A stretch of 64,000 bases of DNA. Origin: Linnemannia elongata. Lineage: Eukaryota > Mortierellomycota > Mortierellomycetes > Mortierellales > Mortierellaceae. The stretch covers positions 332,501 through 396,500 of the forward strand of contig JAXBDG010000011.1 in the NCBI GenBank assembly GCA_036320915.1. The letters run 5' to 3'. Shown piece after piece: positions 11,901-23,445 of this stretch. Position 1 is the stretch's first letter. Every line of letters begins with the position of its first letter. The notes under the pieces are model-generated. The model saw only the letters and a list, made by a program, of their open reading frames with translations. It was not told where the DNA came from and made no database searches. The position numbers were made by a program, and so were the translations under genes.

Positions 11901-14900
11901 GGCCGAGTCGAACGCCCGCAAGCTCCAATCAAGCGTCGACAGTCTCAACCTCGACATCGAATCCAAGTCCCAGCAGATCACCAACCTTTCCCGGTCCAAG
12001 GCCGAGCTCGAGAAGGAGCTGAGCTCGCTCGTCAATGAGTTCGGAACCAGCGGCAAGAGCACCCACGAGGCCGAGAAGGTCCGCCGCAAACTCGAGGCGC
12101 AGATCCAGGAGATTGAGGGCAAGTACGAGGAGGAGAAGAATCTGCGGTACGCTGCCGAGGAGCTCAAGCGCCGGTTCGAAGAGCAGTTGACCGAATCCCG
12201 TCGTGCCATGGCTGCGGATATGGAGGCCAAAGAGCAGCAACAGGAGGAGACCAAGAAGATTCTGTTGTTGGAGATTGATGACCTTGGTCAACAGGTGACG
12301 GACCACATGACGGCGTTGAATGAGCTGAACAAGGCCAACAAGAAGCTTCAGGAGCGGATTGATGACCTGAGTCTGAACCATGATACGTCGACGAGGTCCA
12401 AGACGGATATGGAGCGAATCAAGAAGAAGCTCGAGATGTCGTTGAGGGAATACCAGACCCGCCTCGAGGGTGAGGAGAGGTTACGCAAGAACTTTGAGGA
12501 GCTGGCATCGAGACATGAGCGCAAGTCCAACGCTATCCAGAATGAACTCGAGGCTATCCAAGACGAGAAGGAGACCCAGGACCGTGCCTACAAGCAGTTG
12601 TTGACTGAGGTTGAGACGCTGAGACAGGAACTGGACGGTGGAGATGATTCCAAAGCCAACTTAGTCGAGAAGCTGCGCAAGCTCGAGAGAGAGAACCAAC
12701 GACTCCAGGAATTGGTGGATGAGGAGGCTGATACGAGGGAGATGATGGCCGCCGCCAAGAAGGGCGACTCCTCCGAACTCGAGTACCTCACGACCAAGAT
12801 CCGAGGCGAGATGGAAGACCAGCTCCAAGGATTGGAAGAGTCTCGAAAGGCAGCTGTAGCAGCCCAAAGGATCGCACAGCTCGAACTCGAGGACAAGTTG
12901 GGCGAGATCACGAACATGGACAAGCAACGCAAGTCTCTTCTTTCCGACCTGGAGGACATGAAGGCACAACTCGAGGCCGAAATCCTAGCCAAGAACGAAG
13001 AAGCCGCAAGCAAGCGTCGTCTCGCCGCCGAGTTACAAGAACTCCAAATCCGATCCGAGTCCGAGGCGGCCAAGATGAGCGAGCTCATGGACTCCCTCCA
13101 GATGTACAAGGCCAAGGCCGACAGCACGCTCACAAAACTCGAAACCGCCGACCTGATCCGCCTCAAGGCCGAGAAATCCGAAGGCTTTGTCCGTCTCCAA
13201 CTCAAGGACCTCGAAGAATCCCTCCAAGAAGCCCTGGCCGAACGCCGCGACGCCGAAGAGAAAGCCGCCGCCTACCAACAACAAATGCGGGAGCTTGAAG
13301 ACCGCGTCGAAGAGGACCTGATCGCCAACGCCGACCTCAACATGATCCGCCGCCGCCTCGACGAAGAACTGGCTTCCGAAAAAGAAAAACACCGCAAGGA
13401 GATCGAAGAGACCGAGCAAGCCCTCGAAATCTCCAAGCGGAAATACCAAAAGGAAATCCGTCAGCTTATCACCGAGATCGACCTCGAAAAGGCCAACCTC
13501 CAAAAGATGCGCGAATCTCAGAAGCAACTCGCCCAAGAACTCGAAGACGTCCACCAGAAGCTCGACCAAGAACTCCGGAGCTCCCAATCCTGGAAGAAGG
13601 ACAAGGAACGTCTTGAGGCCAAGAACGCGGATCTGAACCAGATGTATCAGGACCTCCTTGCCTCCCAGGACGACCTCCAAGTCCAAACCGTATCCCTCCT
13701 CTCCCAAGTCCGCGAGGTTCGGGCCGCACTGGACGAATCTGAATCTGCACGGGCGGCTCTGGAGAAGACCAAGCGTGGATTGGAGCAGCGGTTGGTGGAT
13801 GTTGGAGAACAGTTCAACACGGTGACACAGAACAAGCAAGTTGCGGAGCGGATCAAGATGGCCTTGGGACAGGAGGCGGGTGATTTGAGGGAGAGGCTTG
13901 AGGAGCAGATCCAAGTTGTTGCCTTGAGTACTGAGAAGCTGCGTAAAGCTGAGATTGCTGTTGTTGAGGCTGAGGGCGAGCTTGCCAAGGAGAAGGCCAT
14001 CAGCGAGGAGAACCTACGCGCCAAGGTAATGCTTTGTTGACTATGGGACTATGTTTATGAAGAAAGGAGGGGCGTGGAATAGAAGGGATAGGGGATGGGG
14101 GGATTGGTGTCTCATCATGATCTTTGGCTACTGCTTGACGCGACTTGTCTCTCTATGAATATTACTAACCACACACACGACTCTTCCCACTCTTTTCTTT
14201 CCTCCACTTTTCCTAAACACACGATCGATTCTTCTCACTCTCTTCTTTCCTCCTCTTTTCTAAACACACGATCGATACTTTCCTCTCATCCCTCTTTTCC
14301 GTTACTACCCTTTTTTTTCTTCTTCCTTCTCTCATCACCAACGCGTCCAAAAACAAACACACAAATAGGTCGCACTAGAGAAACAGGTCTCAGAACTTGG
14401 CCTCCGTATCACAGACCTCGAGACCGCCTTGCAAACAACCGGCCCCCGGTCAGCCTCCCTCCTCCAACAAAAGCTCGATGAAAAATCGGCCCTCCTCGAC
14501 GACGAGATCCGGAACCGCCAAGAAGCCCTCCGCGTCCAACGACGATCTGAGAGAATGGTCCGGGATCTGCAGCACCAGTTGTTGGAGCGAGATAAGTTGA
14601 AGGCGAGACAGGAGGATGAGGCTGCCAAGGGTGAGCAAAGATTTAAGGCGCTCAGGCAGAGGGTTGAAGATTTGGTCTTGTCGGAGAATAATCTGACACT
14701 TGCGAAACGTAAGGCAGAAAGGGAGAGTATTGAGTCCAAGGAGCGGGCTGTTAGGTGAGTTTTTGTAACTTTGATGGGTGGTTGTTTGTTGTTGTTGATT
14801 CTAGTGTTGACGGTTTTGATATTCACCTTTGCTAACACTTTTTTTTTCTTTTTTGGTTGAATAGGTTGGAGAGAGAGGTGGAGAAGCTGAGGGCTCGGCT

Positions 14901-14928
14901 AGAAACACGCTCCATCCCTGTCGCATAA
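6111..14928 (+). CDS. MYO1: Myosin II heavy chain
   Basis: Twelve exons join to about 2,298 residues: 6111-6296, 6486-6629, 6754-6938, 7106-7286, 7403-7565, 7806-7909, 8043-8450, 8590-8766, 8968-9672, 9832-14025, 14369-14754 and 14865-14928. The motor head (to about 750) has an SH3-like N-terminus, P-loop GESGAGKT (173-180), switch I NNNSSRFGK (from 226), switch II DIAGFE (from 449) and the actin-binding [10 protein letters not shown] segment. One clear IQ motif ([13 protein letters not shown]) follows. From about 830 to the end there is almost uninterrupted heptad coiled coil, encoded mainly by one 4.2 kb exon. A dimeric tail without MyTH4, SH3 or chitin-synthase domains makes this a conventional class II motor, used in the cytokinetic ring and septation. 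MYO1 is the S. cerevisiae name; other fungi use myo2 or myoB. The start is the first ATG giving the conserved SH3-like N-terminus. Confidence 0.95.
8839..8902 (+). repeat. 64-nt uninterrupted poly-T tract in a myosin intron
   Basis: Sixty-four consecutive T residues lie inside the intron between exons 8 and 9 of the myosin gene (8767-8967). The intron still has a GTAAGC donor and TTTTTAG acceptor. Its exact length may be affected by sequencing or assembly, as with other homopolymers in the window. Confidence 0.9.
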
Positions 14929-17900
14929 CCACCACCCATTAACCACCTTCCATCCAAACCAACCAACCAAGCGACAAACATGAAATGACTGAACACAAAA
15001 AAAGGGTCTAATGGGATATTATCGTCGTCAAATGAACAATTGCTAATAAAAACACACATACAGTGAAAGAACTTGCAATTCATCGATGGGCGTGCTTTGA
15101 AGATGTTGTGCGACAAACAAAAGGATCTCATTGATGGTATTTTTTGTTGATGGATTTTTATTTTTTATTTTGATGATAATATATACATATACAAGACCGG
15201 CAGCAAATCAAACGTGGACGATGGATGTGGCGAGAGAGCTATATCGTAGACACGAAAGATAAAAGGACAAAATAAGCGGGTTAGATGACCAATTTCGCTT
15301 CTTTTCTTTGTTGTTTATCTTTTTCTTCTCTTCTTTGCTCCATTGACGGATAACAACAACCAAAGTCGAGAGAGATGGGATATTGTAAATATAATCAGAA
15401 ATCAAGTTCTCGACACAGTATGGATTAAGTCAGGGATAACTGATTAATAAAAACTTCATCATTCACTACAATATCTCTCTCTCTTTCGTTCCTTGTTCGT
15501 TTGTTGTTGTCAGGGATGGGGAGGTGTGAATGTAATGGAGAAGTAGACTTACAGATCGGGGGTATAGAAGAGAGGTAGTGATTTGCTTAGATCACTACCT
15601 CCCTTAAAGTCGAACACGAGAAGGACGTGTTCGACGGAAGGAGGGGGGGTATGTGGATGTGTGAAAGGTGGGAAGGGGATAAAGAAAGAAGAAAAGAAGA
15701 AAAAAAAATGTGTTGTGGTTGTTGTTATGTTTTTCGCGGATCGAAAGGTGAAAAAAAATTCGAGCGTGTTTTCCTCCCAAGCCACACACAAAATACATAC
15801 CCATGGGCGGGATCCGGGACCGTTATTTAAGGAGGGAGGATCTACCATCGGATCGTACATGCTGCAGTCTGTAAAATTAATTTTTTGCTTTATTTTTCTT
15901 GCCTGGAGACAGTAGAGGGAAGATATAAGTGAGCATAAGGCCCCATTAATTGCTGTGAGGCTAGAAAACCACTAGACCCATAAAGAAATATGAACGAGAG
16001 AGAGTGAGCGTAAAAGGTGGCAACAAAATGCAATCAAATAACGGACCGGCATCAAGTATCAATATCAGCACAGAAAGGACAAAGTGAACTGAGAGCGGGG
16101 CGTCCGGACCGATCTCTTCCCTCCCCCTTCCTTCCCCTATAAAAAAAAATAAACACAGTGCTCACATTTTCCCGCCGGTCAAGAAAAAAAACAGTCGAGC
16201 GCGTGTGCCCACTGCACCATGCCGTGCGAGAACGGTTGGCTTTCAACGTCTGATGGTCGTTGTTGTCCGTCTCCATGTTTACCTGCAAATTACAAGTTTT
16301 GTCTGCTCACTCACTCACTCACCCACTCACAGCTCATAATGGAAGTGTCTATTGTTTGGTTGTTTAGCTGGTCCCTCTTTCGATAAATTGGGATGTATAG
16401 CAACAACACACGGGAAGGACGAAAAGAAAAATAGATAGAGGGCTCTTCCATCTTTTCTTCTTTTGTTTTCATTTCGTCTTCCACGGTGTACAGGAAGAGA
16501 TGAGTGAGTGAGCGTGCTGGATATAGCCAAAAATGAGGAACAGGGCAGAACGAACGAAAACTTTGTGCTGAGAACATGGGTTTGAGTTGGGCGAGAGCTC
16601 TTCTGACCCAGCCAAGCAAGTGTGGTCTCTCCTCTCCACTCCTTTCCCTCCTTCCCACATACACCCCCTGCGTGTACCTGTCTTTCATTACGCTCTGGCA
16701 TGCATGAAAAACGTAGCTTTGACGAAATAAAACTGACAAAGACAGACGAATGGGGGTTGGACGCATGTCAATTTCTTCCTGTTTGCACGCGCACACTCTC
16801 TTTTTGATTTTTTTTTGCTTGTCCTATTTGTCTCCAATGCTTTGATGTATCCGTCGCAATTTTTCCCTACTCCATGCATCATACCGGTATCTGATGGATG
16901 TGTGTCTGTATGTGAAAGTGAGGTTACCATGACAAACGGACGGACCAAGCACCACAGGGTGTGGCCAAGGCAGAAGTGCGCTTTGTTTCCTCGTCTTTGG
17001 TTCTTATTCCGTTCTACTATCGTGTCGACGCCTTTTCGCGAATTCGTATTGGTGCTTCTGTGCGATCAAGAAAGAAAGAAGAGAGGCCCCTGTACTTTGT
17101 GGTCGTGCCCCTAGATGAATCTGTTGGCCACTAGGAATGGTTCCATGTGTCGAAAAAAATCGAAAAGCGCCTCCTCTTTCGCGCAGTTCTTGGTAGAGGT
17201 TTAGTCACACTAGTAGTAAACCTGGAAGGACGAGGGAGAAAAAAAAAAAAAAAAAATCCTAGCTGTGTAGTAAAGGAGCGGTTCATCAGCCTTCTGGTAT
17301 TGGTAGAGTATCCATGAACTCCTTTTCTGTCCGTCCGTTTGTCTATCTGTCGTCCTGTCGTTTCCCTTCCCCCTATTCTATGGTTGAGTGGGTTGAGCCC
17401 TTTTCATTTGTCTTTTATTTTTTTCCTCCTTCAACCCCTCGTCTGTGGTCACTCCTCGTTTCTGTTTCGTTTCTAGTATTTGTTGGTTTGGTGTTTGGTT
17501 TGGTTTTCGCCGTATAATGATATCTGTGCATTATTTTTGCTTGTCGATCGGCATAGGCAGAATATAAAAAAAAAGGGCGCAAAACCGCCCGCAGGGAAGG
17601 ATCAATTGGGCTTGGCTGGATTGAGAGAAGGGGGGATGGGGGAAGAGGTGGGTGCTGAGAGATAATCAAGCATTGGAGAGAAAAAAGACGCTGACGGAAG
17701 GGAAGGAACGAAGGGAAGGAGGAAAAGGGGCATTTAGAAGGTGCATGAACAAAGCATTCGTAGATTAGCATGATACTCAGGCCCATGATCTCTTCTTTTC
17801 TGTGATGGGTAGATGTCTATGACCCCTCATATTTTGAGTTGCGCGTTCTTTTGTATGCCTGTGTGCCTTGTGTCTTTCTGTGTTTGCTTACTCATTACTC

Positions 17901-19200
17901 CTCGGGGTATATTTTATTTTGTTTGTGCTCGATTGCCTTTGGGGGCGACAAAGGGAGAACCTAATCTAATAAAGTCAAAACAATTGTTGTTGTGCAGGAA
18001 GGTAGGTAGGCCTTTGGTGTGAGAAAATAAAAACACACAAGGCAAACAAAAACAAAAAAGCAATCGACCTTGACTAGGGAGAATTACGGAGAGGCGATGA
18101 TTAGGGTAATAAACCAGGGTTGGAGAGAGAGTGAGTGAGTGAGTGAAGGGAATTTGACGATCGAAGAAAGGAAGAAGGGAAGAAGGGAAAGGCAACGGTG
18201 GGTAAGGGCGAGACAAGAAGGAATTCATCTTCACTCTCATCATTCGCCGCCGCTTCCGATATCTCTAATAGTTGTCTCCAACAAAGAATTCAACAGCGTT
18301 GGCGTAAAACTTTGTTTTTTTTTCTTTTTTTCCGTCGCTCCCGGCTCAGTGAAATAGATTGTCGTTGATTGTCTTTGTCTCTTTCTTCAAAGAAAAGAAG
18401 GTTTTTCTTTTTGCTTCGTTTCCTCTTAGCGTCTGAGTGAAAGAAGATAGATGGGAGAGGAATAGGGGTATTTGACGAAGGACGGCGGTTGCTCGGTCGG
18501 TTGAGTTGTGGTGACTCGGTGCAGTCAAAAGGGAGAGAGGCTCAACGGGCTGAGGTTAGTGGTATTTTCGTTAATTAACTTCTGCTTGTGAGTGAGTAAG
18601 TGAGTGTGTGTGTGTGTGCCTCCTTCCCTTCTCCATTCCACAAGGGAGATGAATTGCGCATGTCAACTTCTATTTCTTCAACTCTTTTTCCTCCCTCATG
18701 AATAATTAATGCTGGCTTTGGCAACAAGAGGAAACCAAGAGGAGGTTTCTTGCGTGGCGGATGTACAAGCGTTGTTCCAGTTGAGAATAGGAGTAGAGAG
18801 AGAGAAACATATCATTGTTATTAACGTGGATATATATGAAAGAGGCATGGGAGCAATAGAGCATGGTGCTGCAACCTCCGGAACAAAGTCATTAGGAATA
18901 GCGAAAGGCGGTATGGGTTGTTTTTTTTCAGTCTTTGTCAATCAATGTCTCTGCTATGCATAGCTGGGATGAATAGGATGAATAGGATGAATAGGATGAA
19001 TAGGATGATAACGATAACCTGTTTGTATGGCCTCTTTCTTTTTTACTTTTTTCCCGCTGAAGACGAAGAATGAACAAACAAGCCCGACGATGAGCAGCCC
19101 ATCCCATGCCCAAGCGTTTGTCCTCATATCGTGAATCCAATTGAACACAAAGTCATGCTTCGCTTGGCTGCTTTTGTATGTTTATGTCTTTGACCGGTCA
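14929..19200. other. 4.3 kb gene-poor spacer
   Basis: No frame gives a recognisable domain or a spliced gene on either strand. The first few hundred bases should include the myosin 3' UTR. The rest is A/T-rich with many homopolymers and short simple repeats, including four copies of a GATGAATAG-type unit at about 18967-19006. A pair of perfect hairpins at 15572-15635 is described separately. A long noncoding transcript cannot be excluded. Confidence 0.5.
15572..15635. repeat. Two adjacent perfect hairpins
   Basis: The first inverted repeat has 11-bp arms, 15572-15582 and 15591-15601 (GAGGTAGTGAT with its exact complement), and an 8-nt loop. Seven bases later a second has 10-bp arms, 15609-15618 and 15626-15635 (GTCGAACACG), and a 7-nt loop. 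Both stems are perfect. They lie in non-coding sequence about 640 bp beyond the myosin stop codon. Confidence 0.8.
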
Positions 19201-19798
19201 TATTTAATCCTTCTTCCCTTCCTTTCCTTCTTCTATTGATACCTCTCTCTGCCTCCTTTTGCCTCCCTTTACTTTCTTTCCTCTCTTCTCTTCTTCCCTT
19301 TTCTCTTTTACGTTTTCTCTTCTTCACTCTCTCATTGAATCTCATTCCCTCTCTCCATCCTCAATCCTTCTTTTCTTCTTCTCTCTCATTCATTCACTCA
19401 ACCACTCAACGACCTCCTCCTTTCCTTCCTTCACTCGCCCACTCTCCCTCCCTCTTCATCCCTTCACCCACCCACCCTACTTTTTTTTTTATTCTATTCA
19501 CTTCTCTCTCTTTAACGTCTCTCCTACTCTTCCGTGTACTCTGCCCATTGTATCCCCCCTCTTTTCTATTCTCTTTTGTAAACTATTGTTCATTCTTTGC
19601 TACTTTGTTACTGTCCGCTTGTACCAATACTCTATACCCATCCATAAATACCCTTTTCTATTCTTTCCCACTTCTTCTCCTTCGCTCACACACTCTCACT
19701 CGCTCAACAATACACATACACATACACACCCTCACTCCTCACTCTTCACCTCACCTCCCTTTCATTCATTTTTACCGCCATAATCATACTCTGTAATA
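19201..19798 (+). promoter_or_regulatory. CT-rich leader of the 19799 gene
   Basis: About 600 bases are strongly pyrimidine-biased on the plus strand up to the ATG at 19799. Long open frames across it are only an effect of the missing purines (Ser/Phe/Leu/Pro-rich translations). It resembles the leader of the myosin gene. Confidence 0.4.
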
Positions 19799-22700
19799 AT
19801 GGGTGTGGCCAGCGATAATGAGCCACGGACATCCATGGAGCGTCATCTCATGGACAGAGACCGCGAGGGCCAGCTCTACCTCGAGGCTAGGCGCCAGCAG
19901 GCTGCCGTCGACCTCCTAAAGAATAGAACCTCCTTCCTCTCCACCATCACCCCTCCTTCCTCCAATCCTTCCTCCGCCGCCTCTTCTCTCTTCCGTGAAC
20001 CAACTGGCTCCTCTGCCTCGTCTTCCTCATCTCTGCCTCCCTCTACTCAACAACAACAACAATCTCAACAACAGCCTCCTTTTAATTCAACAGCGCCAAA
20101 TACGCCCACATCCCCTCTCACCAACATGTCCCCTGCAGTGGCTGCGACAACGATACACGCTCAATCCCAATCCCACTCGCCATCACCAACACCGCAAGCA
20201 CATTCAAGAGGAACGCAAGGAGTAGTGCAAGGACAGGGACAAGCAGGAGCTTCATCCCTTGCTATCTCTTCTTCAACACCATACCCATATACCACTCCAC
20301 CTTCCTCATCTACTCATACTTCCACTCGTGCGACAACAAATAATAATAATAATACAACAACAATGGTACTCCCACCTGCCTCTCCGCTCCAGAACATCGT
20401 ATCCCCCAATAACAAAAAGACTCGCCAACGGTCTGCAACAACAGGGCCTGGGCGTGGCCGAAGCGAGCGAAACGACAACTTCAAAGGGATTCCCGACCGC
20501 CTTGTGTTACCCATCTCGCCCTCCAGTCTTGAATATCAACTCACAGCCAACCTCCTCAATTATCCCCATCCTGCTGCAGCTAATACTTCGTCGACAGCCC
20601 AGTCTCGGCCACGGTCTCGATCCCGCTCAAAGTCTCGTCCTCAACAACCTCAACCACCATTACCATCCATAACAACGATGACAAAGGCTAGACGACATAC
20701 CGTCAACAAAGACGCGCGCATCGACACGACTTCTTTTGCGCCAACTTCTCGAGGCACGGGCCACAGGCAACAACAGAATCGTGATACTCATCACAAACAT
20801 AACGACAGCAACGGTAGTAACGGTAGTAACGGCATTACTACCACCACGACAACCAGTAGCAACAGCAGCAGTAAAAAAAACAACAGGCACAATAATGGTA
20901 ACTCAGCACAGCCGATGACGCCTCAGGAATGGACCCCGACCTCGCTGTTGGGTTCGTATCCTCCAAGTCCAACGGCAGCCTGCGCCCTGGGTCCCAGCTC
21001 TACTTCCGACAACCCATACTTTACCGCTGCCTCCACCACTATCACTCTGACTACTCCCACTGAACCAAAACTTGTTAGTGTTCCTTTGCCTCCCATCCCT
21101 CCTTCCCCACCACTGCCCCCTCTCCCTCCCAAGAGCCCTCAGACTCTTATTGCCCAGTACTTCCCTCGCTCCCTTGCACCACCTCCCTCGAGAGATCGTG
21201 CCCCCTATGGTCAACGTGAACCCATTGTTGCGCCTACACCCTTCAAAACTCCCACCTTTGGACCAGCTTTGATCTCCCCAACACTTGCCTCGACTACCAC
21301 CCACCCCGACGCTCCCCCACTCCCCCCACCTTCGGCCTCCTTTCAGTATATACCCACAGCCGATATCTCGCGTGTCTCAACTTCACATGCCCTCCATAGT
21401 TCTCAACACCATCAGCACCTCTTTACGGAGGACAACTCGTCAGATTTTTCGTCGTCCTCGAACCGACCCTCACCTAACGCCTCTGTCATTGGGCTCCAAG
21501 GATCAGCGGCTCCTACTCCTCCTCCACGGATGATGCCCGACCAACAGCATCCTGCGCGTCTCCCCTCGGATTTGGATTTAATCCTGCACAACTCTCGGCA
21601 GCGTTCTTCGAGACTTGCTTGTTCTAATTCTACGGTCAACAAGCAAGGTGCCAGCAGTGTCAGCAGTAACGAAGGATCGGGTCCTTTGAGTTCTCTTGAC
21701 GAGATTGTAGTTCCTGGACCAGTGGTCCCGACGGCCCCGGTTTTGCTATTTGCACCTCTGCGACCGCGCTCTCCTGCTGCTGGCGCTGCTGGGATTCGCG
21801 CTACGCCGTCAACGACCTCACTCGCGAATCCACCTATCCCTCCCAGCCCCACTACTCTGCCGACGACTCCAATTTATCCAAGAGGTCTCTCGTCTCCTTC
21901 AATCCTCGGCGACAATGCTCAGGTCATCATCCGTCTACACCAGAAGCCTGTACCCTATATCCGCGAGCTCGTTCCTGGCAAAGAGACTGGGCTCGCTGCT
22001 TCCGCCACAACCATTACCACTACAACAGCAGCAGCAGAAGCAGGAGGAGGAACTTCATCGACGGTAGCATTTGTGACCACACCGCCCTCGCAACCGGCCA
22101 GCACCAACACGAGTCGAGATCTGGAGATGATCTTAGACGAGATCACAGGCCGTCTCCGAACCAACCGGACCAGTATGGACCCTTGGGCTTACCACCTCTC
22201 GCCTTGGGACGATAAGCCCCTCCCGCCTGTCCGGCGCGAACGTGGGTCGAGGTATTGGGTCTTCCGGGATCAGGATGGATTGATCCCTGGGCCAATCTTG
22301 TTCCTGGCGGGGCATTTATTCCCGCCACTGTGGTGGATCGGTGCGCTGTACCCTCGATTGGAGCATCCGGATGATGTTGCGGCTTTGGAGGCTGAGATTG
22401 CTAGGGCTGCTGAGATGGAGGCTTATTCTGTTGCCGCTCGTGCTGCATCCGCTGGTACTGCTCAGGCCGTGGAAGGGCAGGAAGACGATGTGAGGGATCG
22501 ACAGAACTGGGTGGCGCTGCAATGGCTCCAACGACAGCTCAAGACCCTTGGCGTCACAGTCGCTTCTATCACCCTCAGCTCTTCCTCATCTTCGAAACCT
22601 CAACCCGGAAGCAATAACACCGACGATGGCGACTCGACGATCGCTACCCTTCAAATCTCTCAAGTCCTTCCTTCATCTGGCGATGACAACGAACGTGAAG

Positions 22701-22972
22701 GATCAACACTGGCCAATATCAGCACTATCCACGTCCCTTATCAACCACCTGCACCCATGCCGCCTTCTATCCTGGACTCGAGAGGTCCTTGGGCAGCGAG
22801 AGGTGATTCGAGTCGGGCGTCGTCGTTGTTTGAGCAACGGATGGCGCATGATAGGAAGGTGTTGCGATATGAGTTGGATCTGCGCTGGAGGAGGATTAAT
22901 TTGTTGTGGTCTTTTGCCTCGCTGTTGCTGGCCATTTGTCTTGTTGCCATCGTCCTTGGTGTCCGCAAGTAG
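19799..22972 (+). CDS. Low-complexity protein with C-terminal membrane segments
   Basis: A single uninterrupted frame encodes 1,057 residues. Residues 1 to about 790 are Ser/Thr/Pro/Gln/Asn-rich, with polyproline stretches and no folded-domain signature. The last quarter is different and looks conserved: a Trp-rich segment (YWVFRDQDGLIPGPILFLAG, then FPPLWWIGALYP), a charged/Ala-rich helix, and a final hydrophobic stretch (LLWSFASLLLAICLVAIVLG) before a basic tail. I infer one or two membrane segments with a long disordered N-terminal part. The FPPLWW segment resembles a group of fungal proteins often labelled serine-rich; this is recalled family likeness, not a search result. It stands alone with a 600-bp CT-rich leader. 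No function is assigned. Confidence 0.8.
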   Translation: MGVASDNEPRTSMERHLMDRDREGQLYLEARRQQAAVDLLKNRTSFLSTITPPSSNPSSAASSLFREPTGSSASSSSSLPPSTQQQQQSQQQPPFNSTAPNTPTSPLTNMSPAVAATTIHAQSQSHSPSPTPQAHSRGTQGVVQGQGQAGASSLAISSSTPYPYTTPPSSSTHTSTRATTNNNNNTTTMVLPPASPLQNIVSPNNKKTRQRSATTGPGRGRSERNDNFKGIPDRLVLPISPSSLEYQLTANLLNYPHPAAANTSSTAQSRPRSRSRSKSRPQQPQPPLPSITTMTKARRHTVNKDARIDTTSFAPTSRGTGHRQQQNRDTHHKHNDSNGSNGSNGITTTTTTSSNSSSKKNNRHNNGNSAQPMTPQEWTPTSLLGSYPPSPTAACALGPSSTSDNPYFTAASTTITLTTPTEPKLVSVPLPPIPPSPPLPPLPPKSPQTLIAQYFPRSLAPPPSRDRAPYGQREPIVAPTPFKTPTFGPALISPTLASTTTHPDAPPLPPPSASFQYIPTADISRVSTSHALHSSQHHQHLFTEDNSSDFSSSSNRPSPNASVIGLQGSAAPTPPPRMMPDQQHPARLPSDLDLILHNSRQRSSRLACSNSTVNKQGASSVSSNEGSGPLSSLDEIVVPGPVVPTAPVLLFAPLRPRSPAAGAAGIRATPSTTSLANPPIPPSPTTLPTTPIYPRGLSSPSILGDNAQVIIRLHQKPVPYIRELVPGKETGLAASATTITTTTAAAEAGGGTSSTVAFVTTPPSQPASTNTSRDLEMILDEITGRLRTNRTSMDPWAYHLSPWDDKPLPPVRRERGSRYWVFRDQDGLIPGPILFLAGHLFPPLWWIGALYPRLEHPDDVAALEAEIARAAEMEAYSVAARAASAGTAQAVEGQEDDVRDRQNWVALQWLQRQLKTLGVTVASITLSSSSSSKPQPGSNNTDDGDSTIATLQISQVLPSSGDDNEREGSTLANISTIHVPYQPPAPMPPSILDSRGPWAARGDSSRASSLFEQRMAHDRKVLRYELDLRWRRINLLWSFASLLLAICLVAIVLGVRK

Positions 22973-23445
22973 TTCTTTTGTTTGTTAGTTTGTTTTTTTA
23001 TTCTTTTGCTTTTAGGTAGCCTTTCTATTTTATTTTTTTTTGTCTTGCATGTTCTTTTAGAGTATCTTTCTTTTCCCTGCCTCATTACTTTCTTGTATCT
23101 TCTTTTCTATTTTTCGCTTCCTTCATTCGTCCACATTGTACAACAGCTTTTCTCATCGTCGTTTCCTTTAACGATACCATATATTAAATCCAAACACACA
23201 CATTGTAACAAACACAAACGATCAGAAGCTTGCACGGATGACTTTTTTTTGTTTTTAATGGCAAATGCAAAGGATGAAGTTTTTTGTGAAGATGCGAGTG
23301 AGGAGCGATAGTGTGTGTGCTTGTGTATGTGTTTGTGGAAAGAAATAGCTAAAATATTCAGTTTAAGGCGCGACGCTGGTGAAGTAAAGAGGTGCAAGAA
23401 GGGGGGGGGGGGTTCGTTGACAAAACCCCCTTGGGAGAACTCCTT
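22973..23445. other. Convergent 3' ends
   Basis: This interval lies between the stop codon of the plus-strand gene and the inferred last exon of the minus-strand WD40 gene. It is T-rich in its first half and holds a 14-nt G run at about 23401-23412. No gene is seen. Confidence 0.5.

Noticed and set aside
10192..13914. Many long antisense frames across the myosin tail exon
   Set aside because: They are shadows of the heptad-repeat coding sequence with biased codons; none has an independent signature.
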